Positions 6,171 to 13,915 of a DNA stretch of 15,039 nt are shown here, piece by piece; position 1 is the stretch's first letter, and each line of letters begins with the position of its first letter. The notes beneath the pieces are model-generated. The model did no database searches. It worked only from the letters and a program-made list of their open reading frames with translations, and was not told the DNA's origin. This DNA comes from an uncultured Ileibacterium sp. (GTDB lineage Bacteria; Bacillota; Clostridia; Peptostreptococcales; Anaerovoracaceae), in the NCBI GenBank assembly GCA_902488835.1, contig CABTXQ010000030.1, forward strand, positions 1 through 15,039, written 5' to 3'. A program made the position numbers and the translations under genes.

Positions 6171-7124
6171 ATGAATAATAAAAATGTAGTTGTAATAGGT
6201 GGTGGTGTACTTGGGTCACAGATTGCTTATCAATCTGCGTTCCGTGGATACAATGTAAAAGTATGGCTTAGGAGCGAAGCCTCAATAGGAAGATCTAAGC
6301 CTAAATTTGAAAGGCTTCACAAATTGTATCTCGATGACCTCGAAGCAAGCAAGGCATTGATTGGTACAAAAAATCCTGATTATATCAGAGGTTTTTTTGA
6401 TGACTTTTCATCTATTACGCTTAAGGATATTGATAAGTTAAAAGAAAAGGCAACAAGTGCTTATGAAAACATGGTATTTGAACTCGACCTAGAAAAAGCC
6501 GTAAGTGATGCTGATATTGTTATTGAAGCACTAGCAGAAGATCCTGTACAGAAAATTGAATTTTACAAGAAACTTGCACCAGTTCTTCCTAAGAATACAA
6601 TTCTATGCACAAACTCTTCGAGCCTTCTTCCTAGTCAGTTTGCTGAATACACAGGTGCACCGGAAAGATATCTTGCTCTCCACTTTGCCAACAATGTCTG
6701 GAGACATAACACAGCTGAAGTAATGGGGCATGCCGGAACAGATAAGAAGTATTACGATAAAGTTGTAGAATTTGCGAAAGGAATAGGAATGATTCCTCTT
6801 CTCTTAAAAAAGGAGCAGCCAGGTTATATACTTAATTCAATGCTGATTCCTTTACTTACAGCAGCAGAGATGCTTTATGCTAATGATGTTTCGGATCCTG
6901 AGACAATAGATAAGACTTGGATGCTTGGAACAGGTGCTCCTGTCGGACCTTTCCGTATTCTTGATATTGTAGGGCTTACAACAGCGTATAATATAACGAT
7001 GATGAAACCTGGAGCAGATGATCCTGAAACCATGGCAGGAAAGATTGCTGCTATGTTAAAACGCTATATAGACGAGGGAAAAACAGGGATTAATGTAGGA
7101 GAAGGCTTTTATAAATATAAATAA
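6171..7124 (+). CDS. 3-hydroxyacyl-CoA dehydrogenase
   Basis: Cytosolic NAD(P)-dependent enzyme of the 3-hydroxyacyl-CoA dehydrogenase family, which interconverts 3-hydroxyacyl-CoA and 3-oxoacyl-CoA. The ATG at 6171 follows AAAGGAG; an in-frame GTG at 6156 overlaps that site and is rejected. In the 317-residue form, the Rossmann motif GGGVLG is at 10-15, DADIVIEALAED at 113-124, and candidate catalytic residues are S149 in TNSSS, H171 in LHFAN, E183 in TAEVMGH and N222 in PGYILNSM. It is about 30 residues longer than clostridial butyrate-pathway Hbd, the extra lying at about 40-100, and the usual HFFNP motif reads HFANN. It stands alone, without thiolase, crotonase or acyl-CoA dehydrogenase genes nearby, so the substrate and pathway are open. 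Confidence 0.88.
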   Translation: MNNKNVVVIGGGVLGSQIAYQSAFRGYNVKVWLRSEASIGRSKPKFERLHKLYLDDLEASKALIGTKNPDYIRGFFDDFSSITLKDIDKLKEKATSAYENMVFELDLEKAVSDADIVIEALAEDPVQKIEFYKKLAPVLPKNTILCTNSSSLLPSQFAEYTGAPERYLALHFANNVWRHNTAEVMGHAGTDKKYYDKVVEFAKGIGMIPLLLKKEQPGYILNSMLIPLLTAAEMLYANDVSDPETIDKTWMLGTGAPVGPFRILDIVGLTTAYNITMMKPGADDPETMAGKIAAMLKRYIDEGKTGINVGEGFYKYK

Positions 7125-7141
7125 GCTCTTCGGTAATAAAG

Positions 7142-7174
7142 AAGCGTGGTTCCTAATATTGAGATCACGCTTTT
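7142..7174. terminator. Hairpin between converging genes, probable bidirectional terminator
   Basis: Arms AAGCGTG (7142-7148) and CACGCTT (7166-7172) pair perfectly, extended by wobble pairs inside. A short T-run follows on the plus strand and a T-rich stretch on the minus strand. It lies between the dehydrogenase stop at 7124 and the YkvI-type stop at 7179. Confidence 0.75.
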
Positions 7175-7178
7175 ACTA

Positions 7179-8420
7179 TCATTCATCTTCATTATCTACC
7201 ATGTTCTTCGCTATTTCTCTCATATCCTTTCTCAGTTCCTTATTTTCAATATTAGATTCTTCAATCAAATCATTTACAACTTTTTGATCCTTTCTTGTAA
7301 ATATCTTATTCTTATCGAACTTCTTTATCATCAGTCCGAGCAATTGTGTCCTTAGCTGTAGCTCCTTTATAATATTTCCCTTGCTCTTAATCCACCCGGA
7401 CAGCATCGTTATTATAAGAAGAAGACCAATATACCCAAGAACCGGATACATTATCCCGACAAGCTCTTTAAATCCAAAGAAACTAAGTCCGAATCCTATT
7501 GCAACTAGTATAAACATGTATCTATTGAAGTGTTCAGGTTTTTTACCTGAAAATCTCTTTGCCATTGAATAGTATACGCTTATTCCGGTATTGAATATCA
7601 TGCCGTATATTACGAGAGACATAATTAATCCAAGCACGGGACTTATTTCAGCAATTATCATCTGAGTAGGTATATTAGTATCGGAAACCATCTCAATCTC
7701 TGCATATATAGAAAGCCCTATCATAAGACCAAGCAACCCTGTGAGACCTCCACCTATAAGACCGCTCTTTGATGCAACCTTAGGATTCATAATATCTCCA
7801 CCCATTACTATCGCCATAGAAGTCCCCGTAATGAAACAGATTGAAAAATAGTTTGGAACGGCTATCCATATATTAGGCAAATTTGTCGGCTGTTTCCTCG
7901 CTATCACATCAACTGCTGAAAAATCATGGTTTTTTATAAAGATGGCATAAACAAAAGCAATAACTATAAATGCGAATATTAGCGGAGTAAAAAGTCCGAT
8001 TATCTTTGTTACCTTTTCAAAATCGAGCATTGATAAAAGGCAAATCAAAACAGCGCAGATCAACGATCCAACAAAGCTAGGAATACCAAATTCCTGGTTC
8101 AGGCTTGCTCCTGCTCCTGCAATCATAACAAATCCTATTACAAAGCATGTAAAAACAAGCGAATAATCGAGCAAACGTGCGACAATCGGATGCGCAATTT
8201 CATTCAAAAGTCCGCTGTGTTCCTTTGATCTGTAATAGGAACCGAGAGTCAGAATGATCTTCCCAAATATTGCATGTAGAATTCCTACAACCCCGATACC
8301 TATAATACCGGTTTCCCCAAATCCTATAAAATACTGCATTAGCTCTTGTCCAGAAGCCAGTCCCGCCCCTGTCAATACACCAACATATGCTAAGGATACA
8401 ACTAAAATCCTCTTTTTCAA
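7179..8420 (-). CDS. YkvI-family membrane transporter-like protein
   Basis: A 413-residue integral membrane protein resembling Bacillus YkvI, thought to be distantly related to LeuT-fold amino-acid transporters. The N-terminus holds the diagnostic YVGVLTGAGLASGQELMQYF (12-31). About ten hydrophobic segments follow up to residue 345, then a charged cytoplasmic tail of about 65 residues rich in K, D and E, which is longer than I expect for the family. The start is TTG at 8420 behind GGGAG with seven bases of spacing; no ATG gives a better fit. It is the last gene of the group that includes the C_GCAxxG_C_C protein. The substrate is unknown. Confidence 0.85.
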   Translation of the reverse strand: MKKRILVVSLAYVGVLTGAGLASGQELMQYFIGFGETGIIGIGVVGILHAIFGKIILTLGSYYRSKEHSGLLNEIAHPIVARLLDYSLVFTCFVIGFVMIAGAGASLNQEFGIPSFVGSLICAVLICLLSMLDFEKVTKIIGLFTPLIFAFIVIAFVYAIFIKNHDFSAVDVIARKQPTNLPNIWIAVPNYFSICFITGTSMAIVMGGDIMNPKVASKSGLIGGGLTGLLGLMIGLSIYAEIEMVSDTNIPTQMIIAEISPVLGLIMSLVIYGMIFNTGISVYYSMAKRFSGKKPEHFNRYMFILVAIGFGLSFFGFKELVGIMYPVLGYIGLLLIITMLSGWIKSKGNIIKELQLRTQLLGLMIKKFDKNKIFTRKDQKVVNDLIEESNIENKELRKDMREIAKNMVDNEDE

Positions 8421-8441
8421 AAAATACTCCCTTCAAAATAT

Positions 8442-8993
8442 CTAAATAATCTCATCAATCAATTCTTTTACATCTAATTTCAAGAAGCTCGGATCGAGGT
8501 GAGTCAAAAAATGCCAATCATCTTCTTCTTTCGCCTTATATATTATGGCTTCTCCATCCTCAGATCCCCGATATGCTCTTCGGGCAGAATATCCTTTTCC
8601 TTCCAGATAAGCCTTGGCTTCCTTATATTTAAGCTCACGATTTTCAATATATTTCCTAACTTCGTTATTATCAATCATGTAGGCATCAACTCTGGTAGAT
8701 CCCGGCACAAGACCCTCTCTAGCATTAGATAGGTTTGGAATTTCTTTCCAAATAATCATAACTCTATCGTTACCACGGAACATAAATTTCGTAAATGGAA
8801 CGATATTACCATTAAAAGAAATTTCCATATAATTTGGTAATTTATCTGGATAGATGTATTCATAGGTGAATCCATCTTCTTCAACCATCTGATATCCCTC
8901 TATTTTGGATACAAATTCCCTACCATCTTCTATGCTGTCAAAGGCTGCAATATCAGTAATGTCCCCTTCCTGTTCAAGTTCCAGAATATACAT
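8442..8993 (-). CDS. Hypothetical protein, 183 residues
   Basis: I do not recognise a family. The protein is acidic, has no membrane segment or signal peptide, and reads as alternating strand and helix: an N-terminal part MYILELEQEGDITDIAAF, a central region with KFMFRGNDRVMIIWKEIP (69-86), and a charged helix-rich C-terminus including KEAKAYLEGKG (124-134). A start follows AAGGAG at ideal spacing inside the end of the upstream gene, and its ATG overlaps that gene's TAA by one base (TAATG), which points to coupled translation with the C_GCAxxG_C_C protein. It ends 21 bases before the YkvI-type gene. A soluble cytoplasmic protein is likely; no function can be assigned. Confidence 0.8.
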   Translation of the reverse strand: MYILELEQEGDITDIAAFDSIEDGREFVSKIEGYQMVEEDGFTYEYIYPDKLPNYMEISFNGNIVPFTKFMFRGNDRVMIIWKEIPNLSNAREGLVPGSTRVDAYMIDNNEVRKYIENRELKYKEAKAYLEGKGYSARRAYRGSEDGEAIIYKAKEEDDWHFLTHLDPSFLKLDVKELIDEII

Positions 8994-9391
8994 TATATCT
9001 CCTTACAGATGTCTCCTAATTCTCTTTCAAGAAATTCTGAAGCATCCCTAACACAGTCATCGCAAGAACGTAGAGCTTCTCCAGTATCTATACCCTTTAA
9101 TTCTCTACAGATTAATGTTTTATTTCTATCTTTGAAAGAATCTGAAATATTTCTAATTTTCATCATCGCTGTTTTCTTGTCATCATAGACTAGACCTATT
9201 ATGACTGCAGCACCTGACAAAGCACCACAGTGTCCATCCATGCCGCCAAGCCCACCTCCAAAAGCCTGCGTAATCCGGTAGATGATTTCATCATCTACAT
9301 CTGTAATGTCGTTGAATGCCAGTGCAACAGCCTGAGCACAATTGCATTTATCGTGTTTTAATTCAATTGCTTTATCTGATCTTTTACTCAT
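8993..9391 (-). CDS. C_GCAxxG_C_C-family redox-type protein
   Basis: A 132-residue cysteine-rich protein of the C_GCAxxG_C_C family, common in anaerobes. The conserved cysteines are visible: C16 and C18 in KCNCAQAV, C55 in FGGGLGG..HCGALSGA (44-61), C95 in CRELKG, and the pair C110/C113 in SCDDC; C129 near the end is extra. The pattern suggests metal or redox chemistry, but no function has been established for the family as far as I know. ATG 9391 is preceded by AGAGG. It starts 32 bases after the AAA/DUF4143 gene stops, with no visible terminator, and is translationally coupled to the next gene. Confidence 0.9.
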   Translation of the reverse strand: MSKRSDKAIELKHDKCNCAQAVALAFNDITDVDDEIIYRITQAFGGGLGGMDGHCGALSGAAVIIGLVYDDKKTAMMKIRNISDSFKDRNKTLICRELKGIDTGEALRSCDDCVRDASEFLERELGDICKEI

Positions 9392-9423
9392 TTCAACCTC
9401 TCATATTTATCCATTAATCTTAT

Positions 9424-10776
9424 TCAAAGCAGTGGTATCATATAAAGCGGTAGATATATAATCCCGTCTTCTACTCTATAATCGCTTGCATGTACCACAT
9501 ATGGAACATTTAATTGCTCTGAAAACTTTTTCTTAAATTTTCTAAGTGATGTTAATGTGTAGTTCTTACTGGACTTTACCTCTATAGGCGAAATATTATG
9601 TCGATTGCTTATTTTGTTTTTTGCAATCAAAAAGTCAATTTCCATACGGCTAGCTACATCATCCCTTGAAGAGTTAGAATAAAAATACAACTTATGTCCA
9701 CCTGCAGCAAGCATTTGTGCAACTATATTTTCTACAATCATTCCCATGTTTACTTCTAACTTACCAAACAAAAGTTTCTTGTATATTTCTTCACTAACAA
9801 TACTGTTTTCATCAAAAGCATGGCTAATAAGTAGTCCAGTATCCGCCATATAGCACTTTAATGTCATTCTATCCATGTTTAATTTTAATCCTATGCTTGG
9901 GGCTGTGGAATTGTAACACATGTTTACAATCATTGCATCATGTAACCAAAACATTGCATCCTCATAATCTCTAAAGCGTGCTTCTTTTTTCAGAGATGCC
10001 CACTTAAATTTTTTGTCATGCTTTTGTAACTGAGAGGGGATGTCATCAAAAATTTGTTCCACTTTCATTTCATATCCTGCAGCATGCTTAATTATATCGG
10101 CACGGTACAGTTCCAATATGTCTCTTTTTATACGATCTACCAGATTAAAATCTTTTGTATCTACATACATTAGGACTGATTGCGGCATCCCTCCTACAAT
10201 AAGATATTGTCTAAAATAGTCCATTGCTTTACGGTGAAAAGCTTGACCCATGGCTTGTTTTTTTTCAAAGCACGTTTTGATTTGTTTCATAAAGGAGTCA
10301 CAACCAATTGCCCATAAAAATTCTTCAAAATCCATTGGGTGCATTTTAACATGTCTTTCTTCTGACGGTATTAATATATCTTTAACATTTTTCTTAATTG
10401 TCATAAGAGAACCTGTTTCAAGATAGTCATATCTCCCATCTGCAATAAGGTATTTTATCGCCGCCCTTGCTTTAGGACAAAGCTGCACTTCATCAAAAAT
10501 AAATAATGTTTCTCTTTCATATAGTTTAACATTATAATAATTTGAGAGATACATAAATAGCATATCAAGGTCTTCCAAATAATTTGCAAATAGATCTTTT
10601 ATATCATTACTCACTCTATTAAAATCAATCATTATATAGCTTTTATATTCATTTTTTGCAAATTCCTCTGCTATATAGCTTTTACCAACTCTCCTGGCAC
10701 CATCAATCAACAAGGCCGTGCGACCTGAGTCTGCATTTTTCCAATTTATTAATTCATTATATATTTTTCTTTTCAT
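9424..10776 (-). CDS. AAA-type ATPase with C-terminal DUF4143 nuclease-like domain
   Basis: A 450-residue ATP-binding protein of the AAA_14/DUF4143 type. Walker A is GARRVGKS (26-33), Walker B LFIFDEVQ (91-98), and a sensor-like ETGSL lies at 120-124. The C-terminal DUF4143 part carries a PD-(D/E)xK-like arrangement: E350 in MIVEN, D381 in MEIDFLI, and the pair E399/K401 in SPIEVKS. Genes of this kind are common, often in many copies, in anaerobic bacteria and archaea and are frequently strain-variable; their biological role is unclear. It has its own extended -10 promoter, and sits between two otherwise operon-like groups, which fits an inserted accessory gene. Start ATG 10776; the upstream ribosome binding site (GGAG, about six bases away) is acceptable. 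Confidence 0.9.
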   Translation of the reverse strand: MKRKIYNELINWKNADSGRTALLIDGARRVGKSYIAEEFAKNEYKSYIMIDFNRVSNDIKDLFANYLEDLDMLFMYLSNYYNVKLYERETLFIFDEVQLCPKARAAIKYLIADGRYDYLETGSLMTIKKNVKDILIPSEERHVKMHPMDFEEFLWAIGCDSFMKQIKTCFEKKQAMGQAFHRKAMDYFRQYLIVGGMPQSVLMYVDTKDFNLVDRIKRDILELYRADIIKHAAGYEMKVEQIFDDIPSQLQKHDKKFKWASLKKEARFRDYEDAMFWLHDAMIVNMCYNSTAPSIGLKLNMDRMTLKCYMADTGLLISHAFDENSIVSEEIYKKLLFGKLEVNMGMIVENIVAQMLAAGGHKLYFYSNSSRDDVASRMEIDFLIAKNKISNRHNISPIEVKSSKNYTLTSLRKFKKKFSEQLNVPYVVHASDYRVEDGIIYLPLYMIPLL

Positions 10777-10819
10777 GAAAGCTCCATGTCAAACCACGAA
10801 ATCAAATATTTTATTGTAT

Positions 10820-10830
10820 GATTATAACAC
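10820..10830 (-). promoter_or_regulatory. Extended -10 promoter of the AAA/DUF4143 gene
   Basis: On the minus strand this interval contains TGTGTTATAAT, an extended -10 (TG-T-TATAAT), about 45-55 bases upstream of the start codon. I see no convincing -35, which is acceptable for an extended -10 promoter. Confidence 0.55.
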
Positions 10831-10863
10831 ATAATCGTATATTTATGACGTAGTTTTCTACAC

Positions 10864-10894
10864 GTTTTCAAGAATTATAAGTTCTTTTGAAAAC
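10864..10894 (-). terminator. Possible terminator after the DUF438 gene
   Basis: GTTTTCAAGAA (10864-10874) pairs with TTCTTTTGAAAAC (10882-10894) with a two-base bulge and a seven-base loop. It begins at the last base of the DUF438 stop codon. No clear T-run follows on the minus strand, so it may be a weak terminator or a 3'-end stabiliser. Confidence 0.4.
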
Positions 10895-12033
10895 TATTTT
10901 ATATTGAGAAAATGCTCTTTTGCAAATCCCATATCCTGAACTATTTCCATTGTCCCTAGGTATTTGTTGTTATTATCTCTTACAGCCATGTATTTTACAA
11001 GAACCGTCTTGCCTGCTTTTTCCATCCATATTTCGACCGTATCTTTTTCTCCGCTCCGAAAATCATCTATAATCTTTCTTACCATAGGCTCAATCTTTGG
11101 CGGATGACACGAGAATACATCTCTATCGATTGCCATATTAGGACGTTTGAAATCCTTAGGTCCCTCGTTAAAGAATCTGTTGATATTCTTATCATCAATA
11201 AATGTAATCTCAAGTGGGATTGTGTTAAGCAAGGCTCTTAGCTGAGGAATACTCATATGACCGCCCGGTAACACTACCTCTTTATCCCTTATCTCCTCTT
11301 TAATTGGGTGCGTGTTTTCAGCTTCTTCCCAAATTTCGTTTTCAACACCAAAAGAATCAGCATAATCCTTGGAATCGTGGTAGATAGAGAACCATTCCTC
11401 TTCTTTGAAATTAACAGCACAAATAGGAAATAAAATATTCTGCTCTTTATAAATCATCTCCTCCATACGCTTGACAACTTCATTTAGTCGTTCGTGCCAG
11501 TCATCCCCTCTAACTGTATCCTTTGCAAGTTTTCCAAGCTCACCCCTGATTTCATCGTCAACCGTCCACATAACATCTGATGGACCTGATATCCCATACT
11601 TTACCTTTAGATGAGGATAAAGAAGGTCTCCTTTTTTCGCATAGTGAATAGAAATCTCTCTAAGTTTTTCGAACAATCTATCGGTCTTATCTTTACGATA
11701 TTCTGAAATCAACCTCTCTAAAGCTTCATTTTCCTTTGTAAAAGTATATAGTGGATGCCCTTTAATCTGCTCAAGCTCTTTTGCTCTCTGATTCTTGTCC
11801 GTATAATCCTTCTCTTCATGGTCTATCCCTTCGTGAAAAAGTGCTGAATGAACATCACAGAGCTTCTTAACTTCATTAACAGGCATACCCTCTTTAATCA
11901 AATCCTGTTCAGCTTCCATAATCTCACTCGCATTTACACTGCTGAAATTTTCAACAAAATCCTTCCTGACCTCTTCAATGCTTTCTCCGCTGGAAAGCCT
12001 TCTTAGGTAAGATTTGAGCATCTCTTTTCTCAT
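10894..12033 (-). CDS. DUF438 / hemerythrin-like / PAS domain protein
   Basis: A 379-residue soluble protein with three parts. Residues about 5-72 form the helical DUF438 region (SYLRRLSSGESIEEVRKDF; HSALFHEG at 62-69). Residues 85-205 look like a hemerythrin-type four-helix bundle with candidate iron ligands H93, E101 or E103, H130, H141 and E197 (HPLYTFTKENE, HYAKKGDLLYPHL, EEMIYKEQNILFP). Residues about 255-365 are a PAS domain with DRDVFSCHPPK (303-313) and TVEIWMEKAGKTVLVKYMAV (332-351). Such proteins are common in anaerobes and probably sense oxygen, NO or redox state; no output domain is present. ATG 12033 follows AGGGGG. It starts 25 bases after the fluoride channel gene and ends the GntR-led group. 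Confidence 0.88.
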   Translation of the reverse strand: MRKEMLKSYLRRLSSGESIEEVRKDFVENFSSVNASEIMEAEQDLIKEGMPVNEVKKLCDVHSALFHEGIDHEEKDYTDKNQRAKELEQIKGHPLYTFTKENEALERLISEYRKDKTDRLFEKLREISIHYAKKGDLLYPHLKVKYGISGPSDVMWTVDDEIRGELGKLAKDTVRGDDWHERLNEVVKRMEEMIYKEQNILFPICAVNFKEEEWFSIYHDSKDYADSFGVENEIWEEAENTHPIKEEIRDKEVVLPGGHMSIPQLRALLNTIPLEITFIDDKNINRFFNEGPKDFKRPNMAIDRDVFSCHPPKIEPMVRKIIDDFRSGEKDTVEIWMEKAGKTVLVKYMAVRDNNNKYLGTMEIVQDMGFAKEHFLNIK

Positions 12034-12058
12034 ATTTATGTCCCCCTATATTTTGATT

Positions 12059-12421
12059 TTATCCAAGTTTCATTCCTATCATTACAAAAAGAACGCATAG
12101 TGCAACTGAAATTAGTGAATACCCTATTGCCATCAACGTATTACCCGATTCTACATACCCGAATACCTCAACTGAGAAAGTGGAAAAAGTTGTAAGTCCG
12201 CCGCATAAACCGAACTTAAGGAAGAGAAGTTTCTCTTCACTCATTCCGTTTTTCTTAGCCTCTGCTATGATTATTCCAATTAACAGCGCACCTATAACAT
12301 TTGTAAGGAGAGTATTTAGGGGATATCTCCCGCTTTTCTGAAGTTCAATCTGATAGAGTAAATACCTCGCTACAGATCCGATGAAGCCTCCAATACCTAC
12401 CGCCATGCACTTTACAAGCAT
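12059..12421 (-). CDS. crcB: Fluoride channel FluC/CrcB
   Basis: A 120-residue, four-helix membrane protein of the Fluc family, which exports toxic fluoride through a dual-topology dimer. Key family features are present: GGFIGSVARY with R19 (11-20), the pore asparagine N41 in LLTNVIGALLIG (38-49; the position before it is T rather than the usual V), and GGLTTFSTFSVE (74-85) with the phenylalanines F79 and F82 that line the pore. A single crcB gene implies a homodimer. The ATG at 12421 follows GAGGG with seven bases of spacing. It lies 16 bases after the ABC-2 permease gene. I see no fluoride riboswitch upstream of it or of the group. Confidence 0.92.
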   Translation of the reverse strand: MLVKCMAVGIGGFIGSVARYLLYQIELQKSGRYPLNTLLTNVIGALLIGIIIAEAKKNGMSEEKLLFLKFGLCGGLTTFSTFSVEVFGYVESGNTLMAIGYSLISVALCVLFVMIGMKLG

Positions 12422-12437
12422 TTTGATTCCCTCATAT

Positions 12438-13067
12438 CTAATATTCTTTTCCCACCAAAAGTCTTATTGAAATCTTTATACATAATACAATAATCAGTAA
12501 CGTTATTATTATAACCCCTATACCAATAGCTTTAAATGAATATTTGTTTAAAGATTGCATGATATTTATAAGTATATTTGTGTTCTTTATCAAAATGGTT
12601 GAAAATGCATATACAAGAAAATATGTTATTACCATCAGAAGTCTTCCCCTCTCTGCACCAAACTTAATGGCAAATGGGAGTTGAATTCCTGAAACCAGTA
12701 CGCATAAAAATAGTGTGAATATTGATAAGAAAAAAATTATTTCTAAATTAAATTCACTTTTTAGCTTGAGCAAGATGAACAGTCCAATGCCACCTAATAC
12801 TCCAAACAGAAGGGATAAAAACAGTTTGCTCATAACATATGAAGTCTTTTTTATCGGCATCGAAAATGCGAGTTGATCGAATTTTGATTCTACGTCATAT
12901 CCATATGCGACCATGGAAAGCAATAATGGTGTCATTGCAGCTAACAGTGGAATCATGAAGTACAGATTTTCTATTGCTCCGTATATAGAAACGGCTACTG
13001 AAATCAAAACAGTAAATATCAATGTCTTTTTTATAGTTGTTAAATCTTTTAAAACAAGTGCCATCAT
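12438..13067 (-). CDS. ABC-2-type transporter permease
   Basis: Membrane subunit of a two-gene ABC transporter, 209 residues with about six hydrophobic segments (for example 15-32, 36-55, 80-102, 108-133, 141-160, 179-203). The DVESKFDQLAFSMPIKKTSYVMSK region (58-81) is the conserved cytoplasmic loop found in ABC-2 permeases of the type paired with YtrA-like repressors. It starts with ATGATG at 13067 or 13064, behind AAGGGGG located in the end of the ATPase gene. Only two bases separate it from that gene. Exporters of this group often handle peptide antibiotics or cell-envelope compounds, but the substrate here cannot be told. Confidence 0.88.
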   Translation of the reverse strand: MMALVLKDLTTIKKTLIFTVLISVAVSIYGAIENLYFMIPLLAAMTPLLLSMVAYGYDVESKFDQLAFSMPIKKTSYVMSKLFLSLLFGVLGGIGLFILLKLKSEFNLEIIFFLSIFTLFLCVLVSGIQLPFAIKFGAERGRLLMVITYFLVYAFSTILIKNTNILINIMQSLNKYSFKAIGIGVIIITLLIIVLCIKISIRLLVGKEY

Positions 13068-13069
13068 TG

Positions 13070-13915
13070 CTATTTATCCCCCTTCACAAAATAAATCATA
13101 ATATCTTCAATCGAAGGTTTTTGTAACTCAATATTTCCCGGCATCAGATCTTTTTTTACCAGAAGTTCCTGTCCAAATGAGTGCTTTCTTCTTCCGACTA
13201 TGGCATCTTCATCAATTTCATAAGCTTCTTCATTTGACAATGTGCATATTCCATAGTTTTCCTTGAGCTCATCTTTAGGTTCAAACATCAAGATTTTTCC
13301 GGAATCAATAAAGGCTATATAGTCCGCAACTTTTTCAAGATCGGATAGAATATGTGATGATATTAAAATTGTGTGATTCTCATCTTGCATAAAATCAAGA
13401 AGTAATTCCAGTATCTCTTCTCTTACAATTGGGTCAAGACCGCTCGTCGCCTCATCTAGTAGAAGTAACTCTGCTTCATGTGATAAGGCTATTGCTATGG
13501 ATAATTTCATCTTCATTCCACGGGAAAAATTCTTAATCTTTTGTTTCTTTGGTAGTTTGAACCTTTCTATATACTGGTTAAATTCTTCGTTATTCCACTT
13601 CGTATAAACTCTCTCACAAAATCTTTGAATATCTATAACTGTCATTTCCTTTGTCATGTATAGGTCATCAAACACAACGCCAAGCCTATCCTTAATAGCG
13701 GGATTGCTATAATCTGTTTCCCCAAGTATATTTATCTCTCCTGAGTTTTTCTGTAGCAATCCAAGAATAAGCTTTATTGTAGTGCTCTTGCCTGCTCCGT
13801 TTTGTCCGATATAGCCGACAATTGTTCCCTTAGGTATATTTAAATTTATAGGTCCAAGGGTAAATTCGTCGAATCTTTTCACCAAATCCTTTATCTCAAC
13901 TGCATATTTACTCAT
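13070..13915 (-). CDS. ABC transporter ATP-binding protein (YtrB/BcrA-like)
   Basis: Cytosolic ATPase partner of the ABC-2 permease, 281 residues from ATG 13915. Visible motifs: Walker A GQNGAGKST (37-45), signature FSRGMKMKL (130-138), Walker B LLLLDEATSGLDP (150-162), and H-loop H188 in SSHILSDLEKVAD. The signature reads SRGMK instead of LSGGQ, a variant often seen in ABC-2 ATPases. The open frame extends 20 codons upstream to 13975, but the 13915 start follows GGAGGG and gives the standard N-terminus, so it is preferred. It overlaps the GntR gene by eight bases, which implies coupled translation and joint control. Confidence 0.93.
   Translation of the reverse strand: MSKYAVEIKDLVKRFDEFTLGPINLNIPKGTIVGYIGQNGAGKSTTIKLILGLLQKNSGEINILGETDYSNPAIKDRLGVVFDDLYMTKEMTVIDIQRFCERVYTKWNNEEFNQYIERFKLPKKQKIKNFSRGMKMKLSIAIALSHEAELLLLDEATSGLDPIVREEILELLLDFMQDENHTILISSHILSDLEKVADYIAFIDSGKILMFEPKDELKENYGICTLSNEEAYEIDEDAIVGRRKHSFGQELLVKKDLMPGNIELQKPSIEDIMIYFVKGDK

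Noticed and set aside
12421..12440. Fluoride riboswitch before crcB
   Set aside because: Only 16 bases separate crcB from the upstream gene, and no fluoride aptamer pattern is visible there or before the gntR gene.
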